Positions 1 through 13,800 of a stretch of 64,000 bases of DNA are shown one piece after another. The notes below the pieces were generated by a model that was given only the letters and a program-made list of their open reading frames with translations, had not been told where the DNA came from and searched no databases. Location of the stretch: NCBI RefSeq assembly GCF_000002985.6, contig NC_003280.10:8366501-8430500 (forward strand), in the 5' to 3' direction. This DNA is from Caenorhabditis elegans. Its lineage: Eukaryota; Nematoda; Chromadorea; Rhabditida; Rhabditidae. The position numbers and the translations under genes are program-made. Within the stretch, counting starts at the first letter, position 1. Each line of letters begins with the position of its first letter.

Positions 1-31
1 TTAATTGAAAATATCTTTTCTAGAGGTGTAC

Positions 32-66
32 TTTTCAAGATACGCCAGTTTGAAGATACGCAATTT
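32..66. repeat. 35-bp dispersed repeat, copy 1
   Basis: A 35-base stretch in the amt-3 intron is identical to 55740-55774. It contains the 9-mer AAGATACGC twice, spaced by 7 bases. Flanking sequence is not shared, so this is a fragment of a dispersed repeat family. Confidence 0.85.
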
Positions 67-220
67 AACGAATTTAGCAAGACATTGCATTGTATATAAT
101 AATTTTTGCACTTCAACCGCACTTCAATAGAGCCTAACTTCTTTTTTTCATTCTATTGGATTTTTCATTCAAAAAGTTGTTTGCCCCTATTGTTTATAAA
201 ATTTAGTTGATCAATTAAAC

Positions 221-1610
221 CTGTGATTGATACAATCGACGAAAGTATCCCATTAATTAGAAAGTTGACTTGTAATTTTTTAGTTTTCACAAAACTAATC
301 GTAATTGCAGTGGCACCTCCTCCAATCGACGCCATAATTGTGGCAACAGCTGCTCGTGCTCCAAGTCTCCATCTTCCACCAGTTATTCCCCAAACTGATC
401 CCGCATTTATACCAAACCATCCCCACCACAACAGGAATGTTCCTAGTAAAGCGTTTGTAGGACTACTCATTTGATGAACACTGTCTTCATTAAATCGATT
501 TCTTCGTGGTTTTAGAAATACTGTGGCAATGAGTCCAATAATCCCTCCGACCAAATGAACGGCAGAGCAACCAGCAAAATCAACTACTCCTTTTTTGTAG
601 AATACTCCTTCTTTGTCCCAAACCCAATGTGCAGGCAGGGCTTGGATTAAAATAACGATACAACCAAGAAGGATGTATGATTTCAGTTTTGCTCGTTCTG
701 CTACTGCGCCTGTAAATAATTGAACATTAGAATGAGTGAAACATAGTTTCTTTTTATAATAAAATTTTTAAATACTATATATATAAAAAACTATATAAAA
801 AATATATAAAATATATAAAATATAAAATATATAAATATATATATTTAAAAAACTTTTTATAATAAAAGATAATTTCAAAAAACTAAAATTACCAATTTTC
901 CTAGATTTAACTGTTTTTATTCAGGTTCTATTCAAATATTTATTTGATAATACTCACCTGAAACAATTGTTGATGCAGTTGTAGCCAATGATAATTGAAA
1001 CAAAAAACTTGCATATGACCATCCTTCTTGATTTATCGTCTCCCTTGTGCCATAATCTCTCGTTGGATCGTAGAAAAACTTTCCAAATCCAACATAAGGA
1101 TTTCGCCATTCCGGAATATCACCGTATGAGAATCCGAAACCACATGACCAGTAGGAAAGCCCGCCAAATACAACATCCACCACGTTTTTAACCATTATAT
1201 TCACTTCGTCTTTTGCTGATACACTTCCTGATTCCAATAGACCAAAACCTAGAAATAAAAGTTAACGTAAATACAGGTGATACTCTGAATGTTACCCGAG
1301 TGCATAGTGAAAATAATAAAACTGCTAGAGATGATCCATACTGCATCGTCTTGGTATAATTTGTCTACTTCAGGCGTGACGGAGCCTTCTGCGTAGTGAT
1401 GGATTTCTGTAAATAGATATAATTAAGTGTAAAATATGTAAAATACAATTTCGAACTTTTTTGGTGAAATTCTTTCAATAAATCTATTTAAAAACTCTGC
1501 TTACCGTGAGGTTCAACTTTATACTGATGATCGGTTGAAATTTCAGAAGTAATAGAATCATAGACCTTCATAAAAGGTTCCAAATAAGTAAGTTTTAGTA
1601 AATTCTCCAT
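221..1610 (-). CDS. amt-3: Ammonium transporter (AMT/MEP/Rh family), 5' part only
   Basis: Channel-type ammonium/ammonia transporter of the plasma membrane. Four exons are visible on the minus strand: 1610-1505, 1406-1296, 1248-958 and 709-221, all with GT-AG borders and continuous frame (about 332 residues). The protein begins MENLLKLTYLEPF and shows family hallmarks: MHSGFGLLESG at the end of an early helix, VFGGLSYWSCGFGFSYG, DFAGCSAVHLVGG and LLWWGWFGINAGS. The last visible exon ends at a donor after SSIVSITG and no acceptor follows before base 1, so the 3' third (usual family length about 450) lies off the left edge. The start ATG is the first in frame after an acceptor-like AG at 1617-1618. 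A spliced non-coding 5' exon is possible upstream: there is a good donor (GTAAGTG) just below 2532, but I could not join it in frame. The family is certain. The symbol rests on the neighbourhood and memory of chromosome II. Confidence 0.9.
776..850. repeat. AT-only low-complexity tract in amt-3 intron
   Basis: Irregular tandem units of the type ATATAAAA/ATATATAAA fill most of the intron between the exons ending at 709 and 958. This is simple-sequence drift and no function is implied. Confidence 0.8.
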
Positions 1611-1616
1611 ACTTCC

Positions 1617-4600
1617 CTATAATTTTATTCTCTTTCTCTTTGCATTTCATAGCCCTCCAACAATTCGTAATCACATGTCAAACACATCAATCAGTCAGTC
1701 ATTTGTTGTCTTTTTCTCTTTCAGACAAAAGTGTCCCTCACCTTCTTTCCGTAGAAAATGTTCCCATTTTCCCCGAAAAAAATTGGTCTGCTCTATATAG
1801 GTTGTCTTGTAAGTTCCAGACAAAACACATAGACACATACTTGAACAAAAACTTTAGGGGGACATTTCTTGAAGTAAAAAAATATCAAATAAATTTGAAA
1901 TTGAAAACGGAATTAATATTTTCAGGTGCAAGGTGTACTTGCATGTTAAACTTTTTCGCAAATCAAGAAAACAAACTTTTGAAAATTCTAGAGTTTTGTA
2001 TTTATAACAAAACGTAAGTGCATGTTTTAATTTCAATAACAGGTTCCCTGAATTCCCACATAAATTGAACCGTTCTTCATTTTTAGTCCATAAAAGAAAT
2101 TTAACTTTCAAAAATTTTAACAAGACTAGTTATTTATAAGAACAAGATTTCGAGTTGATAAAATAACATTGAATATCTACCTAAACAATCGGTCTTTCTT
2201 GTTTTTTCCAAGAAGTCCTAAAGCTACAAGTTTCAAAAAAAATATAAAAACGAGGAAATGTGTAAAATTCTCGTGGGACTGTGTTTAATTGTTTTCTAAA
2301 AAGAATAAATTAAAAAAGTTTTGAAAAGAAAAAAGTCATTAAAAAAAGTCACTATTTTCTTGCAGGATCAACAACTTTCTGAAAAAATTTTATTTTTTTT
2401 GATACGGTTTATATTTGGGAATTCCAATTGAGAGATTGTAAAAATTTAATCATTTTCGTTTTCCCAGATATTAGTAAAATTCTCATTTCTTTTATTTATT
2501 TTTTTTTGCAAAATCAAGACAAAACACTTACGAACGATTTGCATAGCGGAAGCATTGAAGATAGATCCTTCCGGTCCTGCCATTATTCTTTTGACAATTT
2601 TTTTTCTCTTGTTCCGCCGTCACTCGATCATTGTTTTTTATATGCCGGATTACTGGAAGCTGGAAAAAAAAGTTAGGCGTTCTGGGATTGAGACACTGAA
2701 AATGAGACATGGAAAAATAGGAAAGGAGGAAGAAAAAACAAGAAAAGAAGCAAAACGGAGGTCATTTTCAGCTGTTTTTGGAGGAAGACGAAAACGATTT
2801 AGAGCAGCTGAACAAAAATGAATAGGAAACAGAAAGAACACGGTTTTGGAGGGGTTTTCAGAGAAGTGACACAAGATCAGTCAAAATAACTATTCATAGA
2901 GATTTTTTAAAAAATCCCAGGGAGTTACTTATTTGCAACACTGAAAAAAAAAAATCAAATACAAACACTTAACATGTAAAAAATATTTTTCAATTCTTCA
3001 AAAGCATTCAGAAAACCCCCCAAAATTAAAAAAGCAATAGATCAACCATTAGGAAAACAATAAATTATTGGCTACATAAAAGTGGGACTACGATTTTTTT
3101 TTTCGAGACTTCTTTCAACTGTGTGTTGTGACACAGATTTCTTATTCTGAATGAGAAGACAGCTTCTGAAAAAAGTGAGCCATATCGTACAATAAGTATG
3201 CATAAAATATTACAATGGGGCTTTTAAAAGATTCCAGACAGAAAACAATAAAAACAAAGAAATCTAGTTCCTGAATAGTTGGTGACTATATACTGTCGCT
3301 TTTTGTGAAGCGCAAACAAGGATACTGTTATGAACTATCAGAAACAAGCTAAATCTGAAGATATCATCGGAAAAAAAAAGATATCGATGGTCACTTTACA
3401 AATTTTTGGTTCCCGACAGAGACTTTTGAGTTCAAACTTTTATTTTTTGATGAATGCTCTAAACTGCTTTTTTAGTTGATTTTAGAAAAAAAACACACAT
3501 TTTTTCTTCTCTTCCCTGTTGAGATTACAGAATAATCATAGATAACTTTTAAAAAAATAATTTGAAAAAAAAATAAAACACACCAATCTCTTTCCAGTCA
3601 CCATGGGGTTTGGTTTTGAGCTCTAAGCTCAAAGTACTAGAAAATAGGAAAACAGAAAAAAAGGCGAGGGAGTTTTGCAAGAGGGTGGTGTCAAATTTGA
3701 GAATATCGTCATCTTTTTTGTTTCAAAATGAATAGACTTCCAAAATTATAATTAATATTTGTTTGACTACAAAAAATACAATCTCAAACAAAAACTAAGT
3801 TGAGATGTGGAATTTTTGAGCTTTTTTAAGTTGGAATTAAATCAAGCAACGTTCTTTTGTGCTCTCTATTGTCAGTTTGAATACACTTTTTTCCATTCCG
3901 AAAATCAAAAATAAAAAGGTTATTCCATGTATTCAGGAGATGTTGGTCGAGCGTGGATAACGAGATTTTCGGACAAGAATTTTCGAGCAAGAATACGAAG
4001 GTGTGGTAGATTGAAAAGAAGCAGAGAACTAAAAATGAGAGGGAGTTGACCACAAAAAATGGGGGAATTCGTATATTAAAAATATATAATTTTTGGTAGG
4101 TTTTTGTAGGTCGAATTCAAAAAATGTTTATAGTCAGAAGCCCTCTTCTTCGTGGTTTTTGATGGTTTAAGGTTGAAATAATTTAGCTTTAAAACGTTTT
4201 AGCAGCTTAAAAATTAAAAAGTTGATGGAAATCAACCTAGATAAAACGCAAGAATAAAGAATTTGAAATGAAAAAAAATGAATAAGATTAAAATTGAATT
4301 TTGAAAGAGTGGGTGTAATTTATATAATTTTCTGGTTCAGAATCAGATTGAAAATTTGAATAATGACATCAATAAAATACTCAAAAATCGGAAAGCAGCT
4401 GCAATAGGCGTTGTTTAATTGTTATTGCTAATTTCAGCCAAAAATTAGTTCAAATTTAGAAAAATGTGTTCGTAGACACATCTTTTGTTTTTTAAATCGA
4501 TTTAAAACATTTTCCTGAAATAAAATAGTCTTCCAACTTTGGAATAAGAAATCAGTCAGGGATATACTACTTTAACTGACGGTATACAATTATCTGTTTG

Positions 4601-7600
4601 ATTTTGTTGAAAAATTCAGAAAAAAACACCTTCATGCTTCAAATAGTTTAATGCATATAAGATTTTGATTTTAAAAAAATGTTTTTAGAATGTTGAAAAA
4701 GCTTGGAAAAAATTCTCGAAAAGTTTTGTGAGAGATAAATACAGCCCTTGAATTGAGTGGCAAATTGCAGCTGCATGCAAACTTTAACTTTTTCATATCG
4801 ATTAGGTAAAGCACTAAGAAAATCTGCTCAAGTTCTCACAGCACCTTGAATGTACTCAATTTGGAAATTGAAAAGAAATATATCAGAACAAAAGATAATT
4901 TTGGTTTTGTGGTGTGGACAGCTCATGTGAAAAAGTAAAGAAAAAAGGGTGGGTGAGAAATATTATGAAATTGATCGAGAAAAGGTAATGCCCAGTTGAG
5001 ATACTTTTGGGTTTCGTTTCCTGGTGGTTTTTAGAATTTCGAAATAAAGCTTTTTTTTAACTTTTGGGTCTAACTGCCAAATTTTAATCATAGATATTGA
5101 TATCAAAAACCTCGAAGGTGGAGCATACCAATTGAGGTTTTGTTTTAAAATAATCTCAATACTATTAAATGATGGAATACAATAAAAACTTGAAAAATAT
5201 CATTAGTTGAATGTCCTTCAAAGCGAGATTTTCAGACCAATCAGCGTTTTGTTCCGCTTTGTTAAACTCAAGAAACTCGCGTTTTTTTTAAATTTGAATG
5301 TTTCGAGAAAATAGTGAGAATTGCTAAAAATAGGACTGAAATCGTTTTGTCTCAAATACCTCACTGAATATAATATCTTTATCAAATAGTAGTATTAGCC
5401 TTATAATTTACGTCATCACTTTTGACGTATTTCCCTCCAAAATATTACTTCAAAAGTCATCAATCTCTAACCACCCTACCCTTTTTCAGTTTTTAATTTC
5501 CCCCAACTTTTCTGCAAAATTGTCGAGATCCAAATGCTCAAAAGTTCTCTCACAAAACTAAAAGGAAATTGATTGAAATTTGCGAAAACTCTGAAGACAG
5601 CTAATAAAAAGCCAACTTTTTTTGAAAAACGAGTGTGAATGGGGTGTCGTCGTCAAAGTGTCAACACGATGGATGTGCTTTTCAAGTTAAAAGAAAACGG
5701 GAACAAAATTTATGGGAACCTAAAAGAAATGACAGTGAATGTGCCAGAACGTTTTTTTTTTTGGAAAATTACAATCAATTAGAATGAAGGTTCCAAGAAA
5801 ACATATTTTCATGATCAAAGAGATCAATAATTTTATCGGGGGAAAATACTAAAAAAAAGAGTTCACAGAACTTTTTTCGTCTAAAAGTTAATCTTTTGTA
5901 AAGCTTGAAAGTTTTGACTTCCGGTCTTGAATTTTCTTTTCTTTGGACTTCCTTTTTTATTAAGTTTTTTTCCTGGAAAAACTGCATTTCGTACGAACAC
6001 CTTTCCATCTGGAACCATTCTCCAACATCGGCGAATTTCAAATTCAGAGAATTCGAACAATGAAAATAATGAAAAAAGTGAATGAAAACAGAGCAATTTC
6101 ACATAAGAGTTTAGAATTGTAGTTTTGAAAATTTTTTTAATCCGGCACATCAAAGAATATTTTGTAGTTGAAAAGATTCACTGAATTTTATTGATGCAGA
6201 GCAAAAGTTTTGTTTTCAAGATTTCATCTTTTAATGAACAAACTGCTTGATCATTTCTAGGGATTTATTGTAGTTTCGTTTGGAAATCAACAAAATGTTT
6301 ATGAAGTGGAAAACTAGTGAAACTTGAAGCTCAAAGTTGAAACCATTTAAATACAATTTTGAGCAAACCCCAAACAAAACAAGTACAAATGTTCGCAAAA
6401 AAGAGAATATAGTTGTTTTTGGTTGTTAGGTAATAGTTTATTCGCTCAGCCGTTTTTGGGTGAATGGACTGAGCGGAAGTGTTTGCGAGGAGAGCTTCCA
6501 CCCTCTTTTCCTCAATTATACAAACATTTTATGTGTGTGGGAAGAAAATGGGAGAGAAATAGAAGAAGTTGAGGGAAAAGTTCGTTTTTTCGAGAATTCA
6601 TCAGTAAATGAAAAAGTGTTGAGCAAGTGTATGAATCATGCTGAAATCGAATTTGACGTATTTTGGTGGGAAATCTAGTCTAGAATTATATTTTTCAAAT
6701 TTTTCAAAAAATTATTCATCTTTAGACTATTTTAAGTTGCATGATTTTTGTTGCACTAGCCTAAAATATACCTCATGATAAAAACAAGAGCAGACGTAGA
6801 AAACACAAAACAAAATGAAAATGTTCCGTTTTTTATTTTGATTTCTTGTTTTTTCTTTGTTTTTTGCTTGCTTCGAAACGTTCATTTCGTCATTTTCTAC
6901 CCGTTACCATAGAAATCACTATTTCGTTTTTGAAAAATCGGGAATGACTACAAAATGGAAAAAAGAGCATTTGGTATTTAGAATGACATATTTTTTGAAG
7001 TGTTAGATTATAGAAAAAGTTAATGCATATAATGCATATTAGGCATAAAAAATAATAAACTTTTTAATGGCACCAATTTTTTTTTCAAAAAATTATAGTT
7101 TGGTTCAGAAGTTGGTAATTTTAACTAATTTTGGTCCCACTTTTGCCAGTAGCTCACAAAAGTTCAAAAATAAAACTTGAAAAGTTTGACTTAAAGTTTG
7201 GCAAGATTTGAATCAAGCTGATACACTTGGGCGAAACCAAACCAAGATTTCCCAACCTTTGCCAATTTCTGAACCAATTTAATTTTTTGGGCCAAACATG
7301 TGCAAATGCTGAGTAACGGAATTTTCTTTTGCGAAATGTATACAGTTCAAACAAGGAATCAATTTAAAATATTTGAAAAGAAACCAAGACATCCACAAAG
7401 GGGATTTTGATGTGAAAATAATAATGGGAATATGGGAAACCCTTGCAATCTTCTTAATATCAAACTAATCGGATATTAGAATTTTATTGTTAGAACTTGT
7501 GGGAATCTTCAAATTTTTTATATTGACTCGTATGATTTTAATGGTTATCTAAAACATATATGCTGGCGACGGCAATTGAACTATAAGTGGGTTTTCATTG

Positions 7601-10110
7601 AAAATAACTAATGATATTTAAAAAGCCGGATTAAATAAGCTTCTAAAACTAAAAAAACGAAAAAAAAAATTTTAATTCTAAAACCACCCATATAACCACT
7701 TAAACCTTTGAAAAAGTTCACTTTCTGAAAACAAAGACGAGAAAATTAGTGGGTTTTGTCAATTCAATCGAGATGGATGAATCGTGGAGAGGTTTTTGAG
7801 AACTTTGGTTATTATTATGGATAAACGTTTTATGGATACCTTTCTTTTTTTCAAAGAAAACCAAAAATAAAAGAAAATAAAAACAGAAAGCAATGGTGCT
7901 CAGAGTGTCTTGATTGGCAGATGTAATTGAAGGAAAAAAATTGGAGAGAGTTTGGAAGATATGGAGACGCAGATATAACTCTCAATACCTGAGCGTTGTA
8001 GGCAGGTTTTCTTGAAAAGAAATGAGACACTGCGGTTTCTGATATTCAGCTGAGTAACAAATGACAAGGTAGGTGTGGAGATGTTTTCTGATTTACGTAA
8101 AGCATTGAGACCAAAAATTGTAGACTGCAAAAGTATTATACAAGATTTTCTTGAAAGAAAACTGATTACCCGAGAGTTTTAGACAACATCTGCTTGCAAG
8201 AACACAGTAAATAAAATTTAAAAAAATTATAGTTAACTTGAAGGTTTGATTGATACTCAAAGGCTACTCGAAGTCTTACAACATCTAGATTCGGAGAAAT
8301 CACCAAGAGATATGAGACTAGAACAGGAACCTGAAATTAAATTTACAGTTTAAATAATCAAAAACAACAGATTCAGGTTTTTTATCTATATTTTGAATTT
8401 TATAAGTAAATTAAGCTGAGTGCCTATTTCAGATTGAACTTAAAGCACAAGGAAGAGGTCTCCCGAAAAATCAATATAAAATTAAGATACAAAGATCTCT
8501 GATTTGATAGAATATTATATTTTCAAGAGCACTTTTGATAGCGCATATCAAATGTATTTCTCTAAACTTACACAATTGGATTGTGTTTTTAAGAACGAAT
8601 AATCAAAAATATCGAACATTTCGTGTAATTGTGTTTTCCTATGTAAGTAGGCAGTTTATCAGCTTAACAATATCTGTTTAGCAAAGTGGAAGTGGCACCT
8701 AAATTTTTCTTAGTAGGCGATCAAGCAGCAGATCGTTGAACAGATTAGAAAACAAATTTTTATAGACTATGTAAATTAATTAGCATAAATTATTTTTAAA
8801 ACATCCACGAGGCTGAAAGTGAACCCCTTCTTTTTTTAGTTTATGAGGTCCATTTATGCCGGCGAGATTTAGATTGTTAAAGAAGTAGGATTAGCCAGTT
8901 GAATATAGAATATTAGAAAAGCTTTTCTGTGATTACAAGTGCCTAATCCTCAAAAGGGAAGAAATGGAGAGGTGGCTCCCAAAGGACAAATAAAATCTTG
9001 ACGAAAGAAAAAAGTTCTAAGGATGAGGTGAGAAAATAGGAAGCAAAGGAAACGATCAAAAACTAGAAGAGGAAGGAATATTTGAAAAGTGGATGAAAAT
9101 ATTAGACGAGATACCAGAATAGATAACGGATGTAGGTGAAAAAGAATATTAGATGACCACACAGTTATTGAAAGTTGACGTACATGAGCACTGAGTGCAC
9201 ATTGGAGTATAATTGGTTCATTGGGAGGAGGTTTTAGGAAACATTTAAATTTCAGTTAATCAGCAATGTTGGACATAAATTTTGCAAGCGTATTTTCAAC
9301 ATTCTATTTTAAATTTGAATTTAAATTTTAAATGTGAATCCTATAAAAAATGTGTATACATAAAATCAGCACATGGTTAACATAACAAACTTCACTGTAC
9401 ACCTCATAGATTAGATTTTCTGTCAAAAGTTTAATAAATTTGAGCTTTTCGGGGAATTCCCGCACCGAAGTTTTCAAACGAATATTAACGTTATATGTTG
9501 AAACAAAATAATTCTGCAGTGTAAATGCCCGAAGCGCCTGAAGATGTTTTGAAAAAATAGAAACTGGGTGGTGATGGGTAACATCTACATATCGGACAAG
9601 GACGTAGCTGTTTGCTGAACAAAAATGTGTGATGAGTCTAAAGTTTAGCCGGATGGAGGGTGTCCGGAACTCGTTTTGTGTCGTTTCATCTTTTTCCTGA
9701 ATGTTTTTTTTCCAAAACTGACGACAACATTTCGAGTTTTCTTTTACGATTTGAAAGAAATGATGCTTCTGGGACGTGTTTTAGAGGTAATTTTTTTAAA
9801 ACAAGTATACAGAAAAAGAAACAAACAGAAATACGGGGGTTCTATATGGGAGTTCTACAGAATACCAATCTACTGACGCCTTCCATACACTCTGATGGAC
9901 AGTGCTGCAAGGTCCTTAAGATTAACACACCGAAAACGATGATAAAAGTGTTTTAAGTTTTTTCAAATCACACAAAAGGTTAAGCGTGAAAACGAGTTTT
10001 TTTAACAACCAGAAAAACCCGACCAGAAAAAGTATTCCCAAACCCTTTTCTGTTCATTTCAACTTCTTATTCAATAGTTTGATTCACGTGCCAGTTTTAC
10101 AAAAATTCTA
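1617..10110. other. Long intergenic region, no supportable gene
   Basis: About 8.5 kb upstream of amt-3 (minus) and of the small gene at 10111 (plus). All open frames are under 100 codons, lack paired splice sites and show no recognisable family. A donor-like GTAAGTG on the minus strand just below 2532 could close an untranslated first exon of amt-3; a short ATG frame in front of it (MAGPEGSIFNASAMQIV) does not join amt-3 in phase. Small inverted repeats occur, for example CGCTCAG/CTGAGCG at 6443-6474. The stretch is rich in poly-A/T runs. I see no tRNA or snRNA. Confidence 0.6.
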
Positions 10111-10857
10111 ATGCAACCGGACAACTACTTCATCCTTGCTCAGGTAATCGATTTCATTTTAAGACCTTTATTTCAACTTCAGATTTATTGTTTGCTCTTG
10201 CTAATAATCTGCCCCTCGTGGATTTTGTGTACGGGAAAGAAAAAAGTTAATCCTTCTTCTACTTCTTCGGTCAGTGCTCAGCAATCTGGTAGAAGTCAAA
10301 AAAAAAAGATCCCTTGAACCAATGTCAGCAATTGTAAGACAATATTGAATTTCACTAGTAGTATCTTAGAAGAAAATTGTAGAAACCAATCACTGAACCA
10401 TCTGCAAGTGTCATGGGTCAAGTTAAAAATGATGTAAAGAAGGAAGAACCAAAAAATGAAGAAAAAAAACCAGGCGATGAAAATAAAAATCCTGCTGCAG
10501 TCGGCGCTGAAGGAGCTGGAGCCGCTGAGAAACCGCAGGACAAATCACAGAAACCGTTCCCAGAGATTAAGGTTTGTTTATTAAACTTTGATAATTAATA
10601 TATGCCAGACCATTTAGGGTATATAAAATCTGCAATTTAATTTTTTTCAGATGCCAACGGAGAGTATGAAAAAGAAGAAGAATACTGATAATGAGATTGA
10701 CAAAAGGAAGAAAATGAAGACTGGTTTCTACCAAGAAAAGTCGGATGAAGATGATACATTGGAGAAAATTGAAAGTCTTAAAGTTGAGCAATCTGATAAG
10801 ACCAAGAAATCGCAGAAAAAGAAATTGACATTGGAAAATGGGGAAAAGAAGGTTTAA
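10111..10857 (+). CDS. Small Lys/Glu-rich protein with one N-terminal membrane segment
   Basis: Not a family I recognise. Preferred model: exons 10111-10143, 10183-10269, 10383-10571 and 10651-10857 (171 aa). A short N-terminus (MQPDNYFILAQ) leads into a single hydrophobic helix (IYCLLLLIICPSWILC). A long, highly charged tail follows, rich in K, E, D and A, with runs such as MKKKKNTDNEIDKRKK and DKTKKSQKKK. A low-complexity tail on a membrane anchor suggests a small type III or signal-anchor protein with a disordered cytosolic part. The second exon is the uncertain part: the donor at 10270 (GTCAGT) keeps the frame, while the better-looking donor at 10334 would need one base fewer in the A10 run at 10298-10307. 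A polyadenylation signal AATAAA lies at 10876-10881, 19 bases after the stop. Confidence 0.75.
10298..10307 (+). repeat. A10 homopolymer that decides the reading frame
   Basis: Ten adenines inside or just after exon 2 of the Lys-rich gene. With ten A the frame from the membrane segment stops at 10315-10317. With nine A it would run on through KKRSLEPMSAI to the donor at 10334 and enter the next exon in frame. Confidence 0.8.
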
Positions 10858-10881
10858 TGGATTTATAACATTCTGAATAAA

Positions 10882-13800
10882 GTTTGTCTCTGGTGTTAAA
10901 ATGTTTGTTTTTTATAATTTTCATAGTTTTTCTAAAGTTCCATAACATTGCAACTTTTGGAGAAACTGAAAAAAATGGATCTAGAAAAGATGAGAAGGTT
11001 TACTTGACCAGGGGAATGGTCAATTTGCAGTTTTTCTAATATTCACAATGTTTTCTAGGAAGTTAATGCAACTGAAAAATGCCTATATACACGTTCAGTT
11101 AAAGATCAGTATTTTTCAATATGTCCAGTAGACCAGGTTTACTTTATTGTTTCATTTCCTGTCTGGGTTCTGCTTATATCACTGATCTATTCTGGACTGG
11201 TTTCATCCTGTTGCATCACTTGCGTAACATCCTTTGTTGCGTGAATGTCCATTTTTTCTCAAGGAAGTGTTTTTCCGATTCAAGACTTCATGATTATTGA
11301 TGATGTATTTCTGATCATTTTAACATTAGAATAAAACAAAAGCCAACGGCAGATAACTTGACAGTCCTTCTTTGCTTTTGGAATTTGCAAAACTGGACTA
11401 TGAAGGGCATTTAGAGCTTTCACTTACGACTAATCACGATATTACAGCAAGGGAAACCGCGCAGGCGTATGAAGCGTATGAAGTATAAGGTGTATGAAGC
11501 TATTTGTATCAATCAACCAATCTACAAACAGTCAAATATGTATCTAGACACTTACAGTTCATTAATTCATTTGGTGTTAACCATATATGAAATAAATGTT
11601 ATTTTCCCTAATACGTGTCAAACTAAACCATGTATGAAAGCATCCAGCTTTTGCTCGCTAATATATTTTCTCGAGCCTTGCAGAAACTATCGCATGCTAT
11701 AGAATAGTATCTACAATAGTATTGCACTTTTTTATGAAAATTCCAGCAACAACTTGATTTGATTTTTTGAAAATCGTTGATCTATATATTCAAACAACCG
11801 ATCTACAATCACTGTTGGCATTGAATGATATTTGTTCCTTTCCTCGTAACAGTCGTCGAACACTCGGATCTCCTTCCACCAATTTTATAGACAACAAGCA
11901 GATGATGTGTTTATATTGACCATATTAAGTGTGACAGAGAGAGAAAAAAGAAAAGAAGATGTTTCTAGATTGAATGGAGGGATGACAGATGAGGAAAAGG
12001 ATAAGCAGCGAAAAGACAGAGAGATGCAACTAGTGTGTTTCATACCACTGGCAAAAACTGTTAGATGCCTTATTTAGTGTGTGTAATTGTGTGTCTTTGA
12101 ATTTTTGAAGTGAATCCAGCATGTTCCACACGGTTTCCCGATACTTATTTTTATACATACTCATTTCTAAATCCTTGCTTTCCTTTAATAATCTTTGCTG
12201 CGAATGCTCTTCGGCAACTGGCCGACTGCCAAGATCCCGAGTATTGAGACAACACAATCAAAATCGATAAATTGAAAAATACTCCAGAAGTGATATTTTC
12301 AATATTTTCTGTAATGTTTTAATTAATTAATAATTTGACATATTTTGCATTTCTGTCTTTTCACAAAAACTTTATTTGTTGCTGAAAAATTGCAATTCTA
12401 GGTTTTCAATGGTTTTGGCCTTTTCTGATATTTAGTTAGATTTGAGAACTATTGAAATCTGTGATAGAAGCTTTACGCATCTTACTGTTAGTTGTTAGTT
12501 GTTTTCTTAATTTTTTAAAGTTTAGTATTAAAAGCTATAATTGTTATACTATGTTTCATATTCTTGCCTACTTCTTGCCAATTCGCTTTTCCTATTTTCT
12601 CGAAGTCCATTCCACATATTTTTCAAAAACATATTGACTACTTATTTGATAGAAATATTTCGTATTGCAACCCCAAACTCTTCTCTATCAACATGACAAT
12701 GTAAAATCAAACTAGATGTATTGCCTATCTGTAAGAACCTGGTCAGTTTTTGTGTTTTGATGTATCGCCACTAAAATCAGTACCTGTTGTTGGTGGATCA
12801 TTGAAAAAAAAGGCAAAAGCCTGTTGTATTACGCAATGAAAAATATCGTATTCTTCATCAAGGTCGTCTAGATATTTTCCATTCAGGGAGACAATCACCC
12901 ACAAGAAACCTTATTTGTTGTTTGTATGTGAATGCCATCAATAATGGCAACCTAGACTGGTTCATCTGTTCTTTAAGTTAACATTCATCATCATCCCCTT
13001 ACTGTTGGATCATTAATTGTATCCAAATGCCAATGCTTCTCCTATATTCATCTGATAATCCAACCGCGTTGACGCTTCTTATCTTTTCTCAAAATCTTTG
13101 ATTCTAAAGGCAATTTTTGTTCTTTTTTCAGCATTACAAAATTTTTAGTTTGCTAACTTAAATTCTCCAGATAAAGCTCTGAAGTTTTACTTGAAAATAT
13201 TGAATTTTGCAGTTATTTTTTAACCATAATCATACAAATCTTACTATTAATATTTGCTATACTTTAGTTTTGTGCAACTATGAATAATCTTGACGTTTTC
13301 TATTAATCTATTCACACTTTCTCCGTCTATCTTAATAGAAAATCTCATCGGAAAAGTTGTTTCACTTATGAAACTTACAAATTAGCCAACATTTGTTGAA
13401 ACAAGCGTATTCAAACTAATTTCATATTCTAATTCAAAAAAATATTGTCACACTCAAACTAATTGGAAAGCCCAAACTATCAATAAATGGCCGGTTTTTC
13501 CCTCAAAGTTTCAAAATTTTTAAATTTTCAGGAAATTAAGGTAGATTTAAATGCTCAGCATTTGATTTCGTCAAACGTTTAATTTATTATTTTTTTAGGG
13601 TTTGGAATTGATTTTTTTTGGAAGTAGTAGAACAATCTTCCTGAATTGGCTGAAAGTTTGAAGCCCTAGAAGTTTTCTATTAACTAACAAAATAAAAATC
13701 TTTGACTCATACATACTCAGTAAATTGTTGAACAATGTACAAGGCAGTGGTACCTCTTAATTAATAAATTCTGGATTGGAAAGTTGATTAGTGTCACATC

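Noticed and set aside
2555-2821. 88-codon plus-strand frame with hydrophobic start and basic tail
   Set aside because: Begins at TTG, overlaps the possible amt-3 5' exon on the other strand, and its tail comes from an A/G-rich run.
6443-6474. CGCTCAG...CTGAGCG hairpin as a microRNA precursor
   Set aside because: Stem of only seven pairs; far too short for a pre-miRNA.
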